Positions 27,103-36,506 are shown, counted from the first letter of the stretch. The stretch: DNA of 64,000 nt from Algoriphagus vanfongensis DSM 17529 (GCF_000429465.1 NZ_AUBX01000010.1:248001-312000); one strand, 5' to 3'. A program made the numbers and translations. The notes: generated from the letters alone by a model not told the origin.

Positions 27103-28119
27103 CTAAAAGCTTCGACAGTCCGCCAAAACTCCCTTTTCAAAGGCTTTATCATTTCCGATCAGTGCAAAAAATTCCTTCAAAAATCGCTCTATTTCCTTGA
27201 GCTCGCCTGAAGACAGCCAAGTACCGTATTCAGTAGCAATCTCATAAAATCGACTTTCCTTATCCAAAAACTCCTGCCGGACATGCTGCATCAGAGGCTC
27301 CGGTCGGCAATATCCCCGGTACAATCGCTGCTTTACATTCTCGATCCCCAGTTTGGGATTGACTTGAGCATAGGGAGGATTGACCATCCCCGTCATATCA
27401 AAATCATAGGCAAGCGGTACGACAGTTTGCTCATCGAGCTGCAGTACTTTCTGGTTATGTTTGAATAGGCCTGAATAATCTGTATTACCGATCATATACT
27501 GAAACATATCATGCCGCACCGCCGCAGAGTCTTCCAGCAAGGCACTGATTATTTTACGGTCATCGGCAATATCGCCTTCAAATCTATCTGCTACGTCATC
27601 ATCATCTTCGATCAAAAAACCAAGTAGCTCCACCTCTCCTTTCTTATCATCTTCATTTTCAAAAAATATTCTGACCATCCGAGTGGAAAAAGTATAGGCC
27701 GTGACCTCCTCCATCATCTTGTAGCACATCAGCTCTTTGGCCACATAGCTATCAGCCTGATTTGATTTGGCACAGGGCATGACGAGTTTGATGCTTTTAT
27801 TTTGCTCAAAGACTGTCCCTGCTCTTCGTTTTTTCTTAAACTTCAGTCGCAATGGCGGATAGTAGCAATTGGTCAGACGAAAATTGCCCCGAGTTCTCAT
27901 TTCTACTTCAATCTCCTCCCATTCGCCCAGTTCGTTTTTAAATGAAATCACCTCATCCACATAAGTCGAATCATTGCTATCCTTTCGAATATCTTTGACT
28001 GAAAACTTCATTTTCAAATCCAAAATCTCTTCAGATTCAAACAAAGGAGTCTGCGGAAAGGCCGACACGCTTGCCAGAAAGAGGAAAAGTGACAGAAGAA
28101 TGAAGTAGCGATTTTTCAT
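27103..28119 (-). CDS. Secreted CotH-like protein, conserved in Bacteroidota
   Basis: 338 residues from the ATG at 28119. A signal peptide (YFILLSLFLFLASVSAFPQ) is followed by a segment with EMRTRGNFRLTNCYYPPLRL, like the RGN part of CotH proteins. Later GNTDYSGLFKHNQ and VVPLAYDFDMTGMVN look like the catalytic-loop Asp/Asn and metal-binding DFD of the atypical kinase fold seen in CotH and HipA-like proteins. If real, it would be an exported kinase-like protein, as described for CotH in spores and for effector homologues. Activity is inferred from motifs only. It lies between the haemoglobin and channel genes on the same strand. Confidence 0.7.
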   Translation of the reverse strand: MKNRYFILLSLFLFLASVSAFPQTPLFESEEILDLKMKFSVKDIRKDSNDSTYVDEVISFKNELGEWEEIEVEMRTRGNFRLTNCYYPPLRLKFKKKRRAGTVFEQNKSIKLVMPCAKSNQADSYVAKELMCYKMMEEVTAYTFSTRMVRIFFENEDDKKGEVELLGFLIEDDDDVADRFEGDIADDRKIISALLEDSAAVRHDMFQYMIGNTDYSGLFKHNQKVLQLDEQTVVPLAYDFDMTGMVNPPYAQVNPKLGIENVKQRLYRGYCRPEPLMQHVRQEFLDKESRFYEIATEYGTWLSSGELKEIERFLKEFFALIGNDKAFEKGVLADCRSF

Positions 28120-28201
28120 GGGCTCCAAAAAGAATTGACTTGGCTATCTTGATTTCGTCCATTCAATCTACAAAAAATACTGAATACTGGGAAGCTACCG
28201 A

Positions 28202-28597
28202 TCAATGAGGCCTGGCCTCCCAAATCCTCATAAATAGCATGTGGGCCATGCGCCGGGCATGCTCTTTGGCATATTCGGCATGCTCTCCTTCAAAATAGCG
28301 ATTGACTGTATCAAACCACAACTCCAGCCAATTCCCAAAATGTGCTTGATCGATCCTGTGCTCTACCTGTGCATCTACTTCCCGATGTACCTTCGTTGGA
28401 TTAAACTTGCCTCTTCCTGGGCCAGTTTGGAGCAATATCATCTCCCAAAAATCACTCAGATGCTCCAGATGCGTGTCCCAGTCTTCTACTATTTGGTTGA
28501 ATATAGGCCCCAACGAATCGTGCTCACGGACTTTGTCATAAAACCTGCGAACCAAAAAATCAACTTCCTTTCTGCTTTTGATCTCTACTCTATCCAT
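28202..28597 (-). CDS. Group III truncated haemoglobin
   Basis: 131 residues. Pattern of the 2-on-2 group III globins: the B-helix region FLVRRFYDKVREHDSLGPIF, the E-helix region HLEHLSDFWEMILLQTG, the proximal-side KVHREVDAQVEHRIDQAHFG, then NWLELWFDTVNRYF. The known group III protein Ctb of Campylobacter binds oxygen and counters nitrosative stress; that role here is inference. It starts 8 bases after the phosphodiesterase gene and is followed by the CotH-like gene. No NO-responsive site was seen nearby. Confidence 0.93.
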   Translation of the reverse strand: MDRVEIKSRKEVDFLVRRFYDKVREHDSLGPIFNQIVEDWDTHLEHLSDFWEMILLQTGPGRGKFNPTKVHREVDAQVEHRIDQAHFGNWLELWFDTVNRYFEGEHAEYAKEHARRMAHMLFMRIWEARPH

Positions 28598-28606
28598 TTT
28601 TCACCA

Positions 28607-29848
28607 TCAATCTATCACTGCTTGTAGGACTTCTACTCTGCCATCGATATCAGAAGGAACGGGAAGGCCCAAAAGTTCACAGATCAAAGGATAGATATGA
28701 ATATTTTCAAAGGAGTCAATAGTGAATCCCTGCTTGATGCGCGGCCCCCATGCATAGAAAATACCGTGCATTTCCGGATAATCCGGACTATACCCGTGCT
28801 CCCCAAAGTTACCGGTTTTAGCCATTGCTCCTTTGTTTTGATAGCGGAAAAGCCCCCGGCTGTCTGTCAGATAATATCCCAAATCCGGAATAATCAACAA
28901 ATCTCCCATAAGGTCCTGGTGCAGACTCAGATCCTGGTAATATTCTCTATCCTCCACATTGATGACATGTATATGCTCTCCTCGCGACTCGATGAGCCGG
29001 ATCGTTTCTTCTTTGTCTACTCCATCTTTCAGATGCAGATGTACCAAAGCTCCTGAATTGACCACTCTGGCAGCTATTCCTTCTACCAAAGGCTCCAGAT
29101 TGAGCAGCTTTTCCTGAGCTACTTCAGCCATCCCATGATCCGACACCAATACAATGGAAATCGGCAAATCAAAGCTTTTGACACCTTCGAATAAGGCCCC
29201 CAGTTCTGCATCCAGTCGAGTCAGCGTTTTCTTGAGCTGTTCGTCATTATGTGGTCCATAGAGGTGTCCTGTATCATCCATATCAGAAAAATACATGGTA
29301 ATCATCTGAGGTCGCTCATCATCCGGTAGCTGTAGCCACTCAAAAACCTGTGCTATCCGAGTGAGATTAGGAACCGATCCATCGTAATCGAAATAATAAG
29401 AAGGGCTGACTCCCTGGATATCCGCTTCACTCCCAACAAAGAAATAGCTCGCAGATTTCTTGTCATGCTGCTCCGCCAAGACCCAAAGAGGCGTACCTCC
29501 GTACCACGATCCGTCCGTCACAATGGCACGGTTGGAAATGGAATATTGCTGGTCTTTGGTAGGGTTGTAGAAATTATTGTCCACCACACCATGGTGCTCA
29601 GGCTTCATCCCTGTAGCGATGGTATAATGATTTGGAAATGTCTTGCTGGGAAAAGAAGGGATCAAACTCTGAGCTGCAGTACCCTGCTGGATGAGTTTGG
29701 TGATATTCTCTGGCTGAAAACGCTCCACATAGTCATAGCGAAATCCATCCAAAGAAATCAAGATCACAATGGGCTGTTTTTCTTGTGCCACTGCTGAAAC
29801 TCCCAAGAGTATCCAAGCGACTGCAAACACGAGCGACTTTCTCATCAT
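28607..29848 (-). CDS. Exported alkaline-phosphatase-superfamily nucleotide pyrophosphatase/phosphodiesterase (ENPP-like)
   Basis: 413 residues from the ATG at 29848 (or 29845). The signal peptide SLVFAVAWILLGVSAVAQ fits only these starts; the open frame continues 69 bases further upstream without a plausible signal. Metal and nucleophile motifs: SLDGFRYDY, the Thr nucleophile in SKTFPNHYTIATGM, MYFSDMDDTGHLYGPH, VSDHGMAEV and NFGEHGYSP, covering both zinc sites. ENPP-type enzymes cleave nucleotide phosphodiester or pyrophosphate bonds. Probably periplasmic. It is the first gene of a minus-strand run with the haemoglobin. Confidence 0.93.
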   Translation of the reverse strand: MMRKSLVFAVAWILLGVSAVAQEKQPIVILISLDGFRYDYVERFQPENITKLIQQGTAAQSLIPSFPSKTFPNHYTIATGMKPEHHGVVDNNFYNPTKDQQYSISNRAIVTDGSWYGGTPLWVLAEQHDKKSASYFFVGSEADIQGVSPSYYFDYDGSVPNLTRIAQVFEWLQLPDDERPQMITMYFSDMDDTGHLYGPHNDEQLKKTLTRLDAELGALFEGVKSFDLPISIVLVSDHGMAEVAQEKLLNLEPLVEGIAARVVNSGALVHLHLKDGVDKEETIRLIESRGEHIHVINVEDREYYQDLSLHQDLMGDLLIIPDLGYYLTDSRGLFRYQNKGAMAKTGNFGEHGYSPDYPEMHGIFYAWGPRIKQGFTIDSFENIHIYPLICELLGLPVPSDIDGRVEVLQAVID

Positions 29849-29934
29849 TTTTTCTTTAAAATTACTCCTGCAACTCTCACATGACAAAACAGAATAGGCA
29901 AAAATCCAAAATTTCACAGTTTGGAAACGCAGAC

Positions 29935-32295
29935 TTATTGGTTCAGAAGGTTTTGGTAGTAGTTCATCCGATCAGTATTGCCGGTGGCCTTGTTGAGCAA
30001 ATAAAGATTGCCGATTACAGGACGACTCGATCCATAGTTCAGCGCATCTTCCAATACTTGAATAGCCTCCTTTTCCTTTCTCTGGAGAATCAGCGCCGTC
30101 CCCAGATTGACTCTGGCAGAAAAAGGATCCTCAGGATCGGACTGAATCGCCGCTCGGAAATACTGCTCAGCCTGTGGATATTTCTTTTCCTTCAGCAGAG
30201 CAATAATTCCCAAATTGGTCAATACGACATGATTATCCGGAATGATAGCATATGCTTTGGTGAAGCGCTGTTTGGCAGCTAGGGTGTCCCCGATCTCTAT
30301 CAGTGCCTTCCCAAATGCAGCATAATAATTAGGGAATCGACTTGCTCCATCCAATTGATTGTAGTCTTCCTCCACCTTCTCAAATTGGGCGATGGCATCC
30401 TGATATCTCTCTTGAGCAAAAGCCTCATTTCCTTTTCGCAATTCCACCGCAAACCGTGTTTCCTCGACGCTAAAAGTAGAATCCTGCACCTGAAGCGCTT
30501 CGGCCTTGTCGAGCATTCCCTCTTGGGTGTAGAGATAGGCCAAAAGCTTATCGATTTCCGGATCTTCTTTGTATGATTTTGACTTTTCAAAGGCTAAGAT
30601 CGCGGCGGCATTTTGATCCAATCGAAAATAAACTTGAGCCAAATTCTTATACGTGGCATAGTAGTCTGGCCGATCAGCCTCCAAGGCTTTGAGGTACATT
30701 TCTCTCGACTGCTCATAGTCTCCCTTGGCAAAGTGAATCATTCCCAATTTGAACCACGCATAGTGGATTCTCGGAGCTTTTTTGACGCTCGCTTCGAAAA
30801 GCTCCATTGCCTGCGTGGAATCTCCCATGGCCAGAAGTACCTCCGCGTAGGGACTCAAGTACTGAGAAACTCCGGCGTTGGGACCCAAGATTTCAAAACT
30901 GTTTTGGTAGTGGTTTAAAGCCTCTTGAAAATAGACTTTGGAAGAATCTTCGTCGGTCTTCTTCAAGGCATTGCCTCTTTGACGAAGTTCTTCAGCATAC
31001 ATCATGTGGGTTCGCCAGCTCTTTGGTGAAGTCTTGACTCCGGAAGCCGAAAGCGTCAAATTACTTTCCCAAACCTGAGAGCGACTATATGTTTTCCATG
31101 AGAAAGCCAGCAAAACCGGCAGCATCAATAGAAATAGAAATTGTGGTCTAGCCCAGCGTTCACTTAGTTCTTTCAATCCAAATCCTATCAAAATACAAAA
31201 CGCCAAAGAAGGGATAAACATAAAGCGCTCTCCGAGATTGGAACCGATGATCAAAGAAGTAGTCAAATTGGCAAAAATGGAAAAAGTCGCCAAGTAAAAT
31301 ATAATCCCGAAACTGAATAGACTCCTAGTTTTTAACCCTTTGACAGCACCATAGATCAAGCCAACAAATAGCAAGAGAGACAACCATACCCAAGGACTGG
31401 AAAAGGTCTGGATTGAGATCTGGTTGAATGAATAATCCCATGACAAAGGATGCGGAAAGAAAAGCAACTTGACGTACTGTAGATAGATATACAAGTTGGT
31501 AGCCAAAAACTCAGCCCCGTTGGCCAAGTATAGGATGCTATTAACCCCGCTGGTATAGGAGAGATCGACAGGATCCAAGACTACCGCCCTGATTCCCAAG
31601 TAAAGGATTACCGGGATCAAAAATGGCAGCATTGACTGGATGCTAGGTACTAATTTTTTATGATCAAAAAACCAGGAGATTGCCACCAAAACAGCTAGAA
31701 GCGGAATACTTTCTTCTTTGGAAATCAAAGAAAAGAAAAACAAAATCAAGATTGCAGCCCAACGCAATGGGGAAATCTGAGAGCCTGACCTGACCCAAAT
31801 CAATATCGATGAAAATGCAAAAACAGCCGAAAGCAAGGTGTCTCGACTTTTGACAGAGGCGACTACTTCGGTATGGATCGGGTGCAGTGCATACAAAGCC
31901 AGAATCACAATCAACACCCAATTCGGAATCTGCCTCTTGCGAAACAATTCTAAAAGCAGCAAGCCGATAACCAAGAGTAATACGAAATAGAGGACGACAT
32001 TTACCCCATGCCCTACTCCCGCTTTGAAATCACCCACAATTGCATGCTCGATAGCAAAAGTCAATAGTGACAGAGGACGATATATACTGGTATTGGACGG
32101 GCTGATCTCTATGAAATTCATTGAGCCATATTTGAATAGCTCAGTCCATTCATCCAGTCCTTTTTGGGTCACACGGTTGAAGTAGGTATAGATCCCATCA
32201 TCTGCCGAATAGCCAAAACCAAAAGTCTGGAAGTAGATAGCCGCTCCCAAAATCGCTATTCCCAAAATCAAAAGTTTGGGATTCTTTAGTTCCAT
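29935..32295 (-). CDS. GT-C-fold membrane glycosyltransferase with C-terminal TPR repeats (TMTC-like)
   Basis: 786 residues from the ATG at 32295 (TTG at 32316 is less likely). About eleven membrane helices in the first ~400 residues. The first loop carries the acidic pair YSADDGIYTYF and YRPLSLLTFAIEH, and later HPIHTEVVASVKSRDTLL, the pattern of protein O-mannosyltransferase-like and TMTC proteins. Residues ~430-786 are at least seven TPR units (HYAWFKLGMIHFAKGDYEQS, NYYAAFGKALIEIGD). The likely role is lipid-linked sugar transfer to exported proteins, in line with general O-glycosylation in Bacteroidota; the substrate is unknown. It follows the GNAT gene by 37 bases. Confidence 0.85.
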   Translation of the reverse strand: MELKNPKLLILGIAILGAAIYFQTFGFGYSADDGIYTYFNRVTQKGLDEWTELFKYGSMNFIEISPSNTSIYRPLSLLTFAIEHAIVGDFKAGVGHGVNVVLYFVLLLVIGLLLLELFRKRQIPNWVLIVILALYALHPIHTEVVASVKSRDTLLSAVFAFSSILIWVRSGSQISPLRWAAILILFFFSLISKEESIPLLAVLVAISWFFDHKKLVPSIQSMLPFLIPVILYLGIRAVVLDPVDLSYTSGVNSILYLANGAEFLATNLYIYLQYVKLLFFPHPLSWDYSFNQISIQTFSSPWVWLSLLLFVGLIYGAVKGLKTRSLFSFGIIFYLATFSIFANLTTSLIIGSNLGERFMFIPSLAFCILIGFGLKELSERWARPQFLFLLMLPVLLAFSWKTYSRSQVWESNLTLSASGVKTSPKSWRTHMMYAEELRQRGNALKKTDEDSSKVYFQEALNHYQNSFEILGPNAGVSQYLSPYAEVLLAMGDSTQAMELFEASVKKAPRIHYAWFKLGMIHFAKGDYEQSREMYLKALEADRPDYYATYKNLAQVYFRLDQNAAAILAFEKSKSYKEDPEIDKLLAYLYTQEGMLDKAEALQVQDSTFSVEETRFAVELRKGNEAFAQERYQDAIAQFEKVEEDYNQLDGASRFPNYYAAFGKALIEIGDTLAAKQRFTKAYAIIPDNHVVLTNLGIIALLKEKKYPQAEQYFRAAIQSDPEDPFSARVNLGTALILQRKEKEAIQVLEDALNYGSSRPVIGNLYLLNKATGNTDRMNYYQNLLNQ

Positions 32296-32332
32296 AGTCA
32301 CTTGATTCAAAGTCAAATTTGAATATAAGGAA

Positions 32333-32860
32333 TCAAGCCAAATCTATCCGCATCAAATAGTCTGTTTGGATTTCATCTCCAAAAGGAAAAGGATGGGAAC
32401 CGAAGATTTTCAGTCCATTTTTCTCATAGAATCGAATGGCACGGGCATTCTTTTCCCAGACACCCAGCCAGAGGTATGATTTTCCTTTTTGTTTGGCAAG
32501 AGCTATATTCATATCTAGCAATTTCTTTCCCACGCCCAGTCCCAGATAGTCCTCTAAGACGTATAGCCGAGCCACTTCCAGACTATCTGGATCATGAATA
32601 TCTGTCTGAGAAGGCACTTCATTTACTTTGGTATAGCCAATGATTTGGCCGGCTCTATCTACTACAAAAAACTGTGAGCCATCGTCTCTCCATTCCTTTT
32701 CAAACTGTTTTTCAGTAAAGGCCTCATCGAGATAGTAAGCTACATTCTCAGGTTTATTTCCTTCAGTAAACGCCTGCAAAAATGCCTTTCGGGCCATTTG
32801 GACCAATTGTCCTATCTCTTCCTGCCTGACTTCTCTGATATGTATTGATTCAATTGGCAC
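32333..32860 (-). CDS. GNAT family N-acetyltransferase
   Basis: 175 residues from a GTG start at 32860 that overlaps the end of the upstream gene by 11 bases. The acetyl-CoA site is the A motif YVLEDYLGLGVGKKLLDMNI, followed by the B motif KSYLWLGVWEKNARAIRFYEKNGL. The closest known layout is that of small-molecule or spermidine/diamine acetyltransferases, but the substrate is open. It is the last gene of the small operon beginning with maa. Confidence 0.92.
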   Translation of the reverse strand: MPIESIHIREVRQEEIGQLVQMARKAFLQAFTEGNKPENVAYYLDEAFTEKQFEKEWRDDGSQFFVVDRAGQIIGYTKVNEVPSQTDIHDPDSLEVARLYVLEDYLGLGVGKKLLDMNIALAKQKGKSYLWLGVWEKNARAIRFYEKNGLKIFGSHPFPFGDEIQTDYLMRIDLA

Positions 32861-33461
32861 GATTCAGTTTTTTAAGTGCTACTTGGATTTGACTCAGTGG
32901 ATATTCTCCCAAAATGCCTCTGAATTCCCCGCTCGGATGAATCACTACGAAACTCCCGCAGGGATAGGGATACCGAAAAAACTGATCTTGGAAGACATGA
33001 TCCGGATCCGGAATCCACGCCACTTTATCTCCATATTTTTCCAGTCCGTGAGGATTGCCATAGATATAGACGGGAGGAGCAGCATTTCCTTTTTGTGCCC
33101 ATCTGGACAAAGTCTTATGCTCTTTAGCAATGGACGAAGAGTTGTTCCCTTCTCCAGTCGAATTGCATTCATCCTTGCCAGGATAATAAATGACTATAAG
33201 TGATAGACCTTGTTCCAGAGCTTCAGAATTCCCAGTTTTTTCAAAAAACGGTGTAGGGTCTACCTTGCCAAAAGGCATTCTGTGAACGAGAGTTTTACCA
33301 TTATCTCCATCAGGAATTCCGAAATATGGACCTTCCAAGATTTGCTTTTCAAAATATTCCCTGCTGACTTCGCGGCCCATTTCATCCTGATAGCCGGTTT
33401 GTGCATGAGTGGAAAATGAAATCACGAAGAGCGGGATAAATAAAACAACTTGAAAATTCAT
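32850..33461 (-). CDS. Secreted protein of unknown function (possible thioredoxin-like fold)
   Basis: 203 residues from the ATG at 33461, which overlaps the upstream stop as ATGA. The signal peptide is VVLFIPLFVISFSTHAQ. Features seen: YYPGKDECNSTG, AAPPVYIYGNPHGLEKYG and FFRYPYPCGSFVVIHPSGEF. The last part, with Cys before a strand and 'hPsGef', recalls the C-terminal half of thioredoxin/SCO-like proteins, but no CxxC is present. I do not recognise a named family. Translational coupling to the DUF998 gene suggests joint expression. Confidence 0.7.
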   Translation of the reverse strand: MNFQVVLFIPLFVISFSTHAQTGYQDEMGREVSREYFEKQILEGPYFGIPDGDNGKTLVHRMPFGKVDPTPFFEKTGNSEALEQGLSLIVIYYPGKDECNSTGEGNNSSSIAKEHKTLSRWAQKGNAAPPVYIYGNPHGLEKYGDKVAWIPDPDHVFQDQFFRYPYPCGSFVVIHPSGEFRGILGEYPLSQIQVALKKLNRAN

Positions 33462-34072
33462 TGAATTGATTTTGCTGTTTGGCCAAGATCTGACCACAAC
33501 CCCAAAGATGTCAAAAAGGTCCAAAAAAACACCACGGAAAACACCAATCTATGGGTCACTGTCATGGAATAAAATCCAAAGACGAATCCAAAAATAGATA
33601 TCACTATTGCGCCTGCCGCAAGATTTGACAGGATTTTTGTTTGTGGACTAATCCCAGATATGGCACTTATTTTAGCCAAGCCAAACATCCAGCAGGCCAA
33701 GCCCAAACAAACTGCAAGTATGTGAAATTTGGAAACCAAAGCCTCCGGGTTATTCATGCTTATCGGAATCGAAATGAGTGAAAAGCCTAGCCCAAACCCT
33801 CCCAAAAGAAATCCCACCAGTCTGTTTTGGATAGTTGCCCCATAGCAATAACCAAACACCGCCAAAAGAATCCCGACCAGAAAAAACCCAAGAAGATTCC
33901 AGAGGAAAGCATTAGGCTCACCTGCCGCTCCCAATTTGCTCACATAGTCCTCAAGGAAATCAAAACTTGGATTTGCTTTACCAAACACCCAAAACAAGAT
34001 ACAAAAGGTAATAGGTGCTAAAACTCCAGTAATTTGAGCCAAATGAGAATATTTCAACTTTGATTGACTCAT
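33458..34072 (-). CDS. DUF998 family membrane protein
   Basis: 204 residues with six hydrophobic segments (ITGVLAPITFCILFWVFG, LWNLLGFFLVGILLAVFGYC, VGFLLGGFGLGFSLISIPI, FHILAVCLGLACWMFGLA, LAAGAIVISIFGFVFGFY, RLVFSVVFFWTFLTSLGLW). The YVSKLGAAGEPNAFLWN loop between helices 1 and 2 is the DUF998 hallmark (family pattern with a conserved S-x-LG). Function unknown. Overlaps the next gene by ATGA and follows the YdeI-like gene by 9 bases. Confidence 0.85.
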   Translation of the reverse strand: MSQSKLKYSHLAQITGVLAPITFCILFWVFGKANPSFDFLEDYVSKLGAAGEPNAFLWNLLGFFLVGILLAVFGYCYGATIQNRLVGFLLGGFGLGFSLISIPISMNNPEALVSKFHILAVCLGLACWMFGLAKISAISGISPQTKILSNLAAGAIVISIFGFVFGFYSMTVTHRLVFSVVFFWTFLTSLGLWSDLGQTAKSIQ

Positions 34073-34081
34073 TGTTCCTTC

Positions 34082-34696
34082 TCAATCATTTAGTCCTTTC
34101 CCTTGCAATATGGCCGGCTTCTTCTTCTCGACTCTTGATAGTCTAGTCTTGGATTGTTTAGCCTGCGAAAAGTATAGCAAGTAAGCTCTCTGCCTACCCG
34201 GCGTGAGGGATTCAAAAGCCTTTTTCAATAGTTCATCTTCCTCCAATGCATTCTTAAATTCTTCTACCATTTCGAATTCGGTAGTTTTTTTCAACTCCAC
34301 CTTGACACCGGCTTTTTCTACTTCTATCGCTTGAAAGAGATAAGATTGGATTTCTTCTTTTTTGCATTGAATCTCCTTCAGGTTTTCAAATCGTATCTGG
34401 CGAGCGGCTTGTACATTCTTTGTTTGCTGAATGAGCATCCCATGTACATCTTCGAGCAAGGCCCCTTTATGAAAAAGAATAGCACAATAATCCTTGAATC
34501 CATGAATCAGGGCAACATTACTCCCTTGAAAAGTGTAGCAAGGACAACCCCATTTCAGTTCTTCCTTGAGCCCGGTCTTGAGCACAATCTGACGTAGAGC
34601 GTGATATGCTTCCTGCCACTTCGATGGTTTGTCAAAGAAAAAATCAAGATTTGGGTTTGTATCCATAGAATTTAGAGAAAAGCTTTTCCTACTCAT
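34082..34696 (-). CDS. YdeI/OmdA-like protein with DUF1801 domain
   Basis: 204 residues from the ATG at 34696, which overlaps the maa stop as ATGAGTAG; the ATG at 34666 (MDTNPNLDFFF) is an equally good start and closer to the usual family start. The DUF1801 part (about 20-120) contains KEELKWGCPCYTF and AILFHKGALLED. The C-terminal OmdA part has ALEEDELLKKAFESLTPGRQ and YFSQAKQSKTRLSRVEK, which caps many YdeI proteins. Role uncertain; family members have been tied to stress or peptide resistance in Bacillus. Confidence 0.87.
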   Translation of the reverse strand: MSRKSFSLNSMDTNPNLDFFFDKPSKWQEAYHALRQIVLKTGLKEELKWGCPCYTFQGSNVALIHGFKDYCAILFHKGALLEDVHGMLIQQTKNVQAARQIRFENLKEIQCKKEEIQSYLFQAIEVEKAGVKVELKKTTEFEMVEEFKNALEEDELLKKAFESLTPGRQRAYLLYFSQAKQSKTRLSRVEKKKPAILQGKGLND

Positions 34697-35249
34697 TCAA
34701 TTGCCGGATTACTCTGCAGGGATTTCCGGCTGCAAACACATCTGATGGAATGTCTTTGGTCACCACGCTGCCAGCTCCGATGACACTACGATCTCCGATA
34801 GTCACTCCAGGACAAATCACGACATTACCTCCCACCCACACATCTTCCCCAATGGAAATCGGCCGAGCGGATTCCAATCCTTTGGCCCTCTCATTAGCAT
34901 CCATCGGATGAGTGGCAGTGTAAATCTGGACATGAGGACCAAACATACTGCGATCTCCGATCAAAACAGGCATCACATCGAGCACCACACAGTTGAAATT
35001 GAAAAATACCTGATGACCGATCTTTAGATTGTATCCATAGTCGCAAAAGAAAGGAGGCTGAATACACAAGTCTTCGCCGGCATTGGGAAGCCATTTGCGT
35101 AAGGCTTCCTCCCTTAGTTCCAATTGATCTTCTCCGGAATCATTGAACTCTTTCTGATGCAGTCTCGCTTGGAGGCGATCATACACCAACTCGGGATCCG
35201 ATGCATTGTAAAGATCTCCCGCTAGCATTTTCTCTTTCTCGGTTTTCAT
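34689..35249 (-). CDS. maa: Sugar O-acetyltransferase (maltose/galactoside acetyltransferase type)
   Basis: 186 residues. The N-terminal Mac domain (KEKMLAGDLYNASDPELV) is followed by left-handed beta-helix hexapeptide repeats (ISIGEDVWVGGNVVICPGVT and IGDRSVIGAGSVVTKDIPSD). The catalytic His lies in TATHPMDANER. The family acetylates the 6-OH of glucosides or galactosides with acetyl-CoA. The tail NPCRVIRQL is standard. It is the first gene of an operon running to the GNAT gene at 32333. Confidence 0.93.
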   Translation of the reverse strand: MKTEKEKMLAGDLYNASDPELVYDRLQARLHQKEFNDSGEDQLELREEALRKWLPNAGEDLCIQPPFFCDYGYNLKIGHQVFFNFNCVVLDVMPVLIGDRSMFGPHVQIYTATHPMDANERAKGLESARPISIGEDVWVGGNVVICPGVTIGDRSVIGAGSVVTKDIPSDVFAAGNPCRVIRQLNE

Positions 35250-35363
35250 GATTTTTTTGGGCTATTGCCAAAAATTACAAAAACCTTCCAGAGGGATCAA
35301 CTAAGCTCCTAGAAAAACTGTCCGGCTAACATCAACTCTATTGAGGTTTCCTGTCGTGTGAAC

Positions 35364-36506
35364 TTAAAGCAGATTAAAAATCCCTTTGGTCAAGATTTTT
35401 TGATCAGGTCCTATTTCCGAATGTGGCTTGACGTGCACCAGTCCATGCTGTACTTCTCCAGTATCTACTTCCACCTTTTTCAGGGCAAAGCCACCATTCT
35501 CTTCTGACACCAAAACAAGAATATAGTTTTTTCCATTCTCCTCACCCACGGCCGTTTCTGGAAGTGCAAAACCCTCGATGGGTTCGAGCTGAACTCTTGC
35601 CTCCAAGTACATCCCAGGTACCAAGGAACTTTCTGCTACTTTGTCCACCATATCTGCATGGACATTAAGCTGACGCTGTGCATCTATCGCCTGACCGATC
35701 ACGTGGATTTCAGCATCCATGACTTTGCCTGGTTGATCCGGAAAATTGATCTTGACGGCTTGTCCTACTTTCATTTTGGATGCATCTTTTTCGAAAACTA
35801 TCAATTCGATATGCAGGTGTTCTTTGTTGAGAAGCGACATTGCTTTGCCGGAAGCAGCCAAATAAGCTCCAGGGACTACAAAAACCTCCTGCACAAAGCC
35901 ATTGATGGGCGATACCACGGGCACTTTTGAGCGGATACTTTCTGGACTCAGCTGATCTACATTGATCTGTATCATTTTCAACTGCTGCCTCAATGCCGCA
36001 GCTTTGGCAAGTGTTGCCTGATAGTCTGAATTGGCTTTGAGATAATTTTTCTCCGCAGAGATTTGCTCCGCAAAAAGGGTCTTCTGACGCTCATATTCAG
36101 CTTTCAGATAGTCCAATTGACTGGCCGCTTCCAAGTAGTCCTGCTGAAGCTTGACAAATTCGGGACTTTCCAAATAAAACAAAACTTGCCCTTTTCTGAC
36201 TTCCTGCCCCTCTATTAAGCTGAGCCCTGACACATAGCCTCCATAAAACGGGGTAATCTCCTGCATGCCTTCTACTGGGATTTTCACAGCTCCCTGCAAT
36301 GCCAGCTCTTCAGAAAATTCTTGTCTTGCAAGGCTACCCCAGGTCATCTTCATCGTTTCAAATTGCTTCTGGGAAAGAAAAAGCGTACCTGGATCTGAAT
36401 TTTTCTCAGACACTTGAATGGATTCTTCCTGCCCGGATTGAGAACCGCAGGAGTAGAAGGTCAGCGATAATGCTATGACTGTAATAGTGAAAGATCGGGT
36501 ATGCAT
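35364..36506 (-). CDS. RND efflux periplasmic adaptor (CzcB/CusB-like)
   Basis: 380 residues. A lipoprotein signal (ALSLTFYSCGS, Cys ~20) anchors it to a membrane. The barrel-sandwich (lipoyl-like) halves are EGQEVRKGQVLFYLESPEFV and SPINGFVQEVFVVPGAYLA, separated by an alpha-hairpin coiled coil (about 115-180). The beta-barrel and membrane-proximal parts follow (VGQAVKINFPDQPGKVMDAE). It bridges the inner-membrane pump and outer-membrane channel. The ATG overlaps the pump stop as TGATG, so the two are coupled. There is no N-terminal His/Met-rich metal chaperone segment. Confidence 0.93.
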   Translation of the reverse strand: MHTRSFTITVIALSLTFYSCGSQSGQEESIQVSEKNSDPGTLFLSQKQFETMKMTWGSLARQEFSEELALQGAVKIPVEGMQEITPFYGGYVSGLSLIEGQEVRKGQVLFYLESPEFVKLQQDYLEAASQLDYLKAEYERQKTLFAEQISAEKNYLKANSDYQATLAKAAALRQQLKMIQINVDQLSPESIRSKVPVVSPINGFVQEVFVVPGAYLAASGKAMSLLNKEHLHIELIVFEKDASKMKVGQAVKINFPDQPGKVMDAEIHVIGQAIDAQRQLNVHADMVDKVAESSLVPGMYLEARVQLEPIEGFALPETAVGEENGKNYILVLVSEENGGFALKKVEVDTGEVQHGLVHVKPHSEIGPDQKILTKGIFNLL

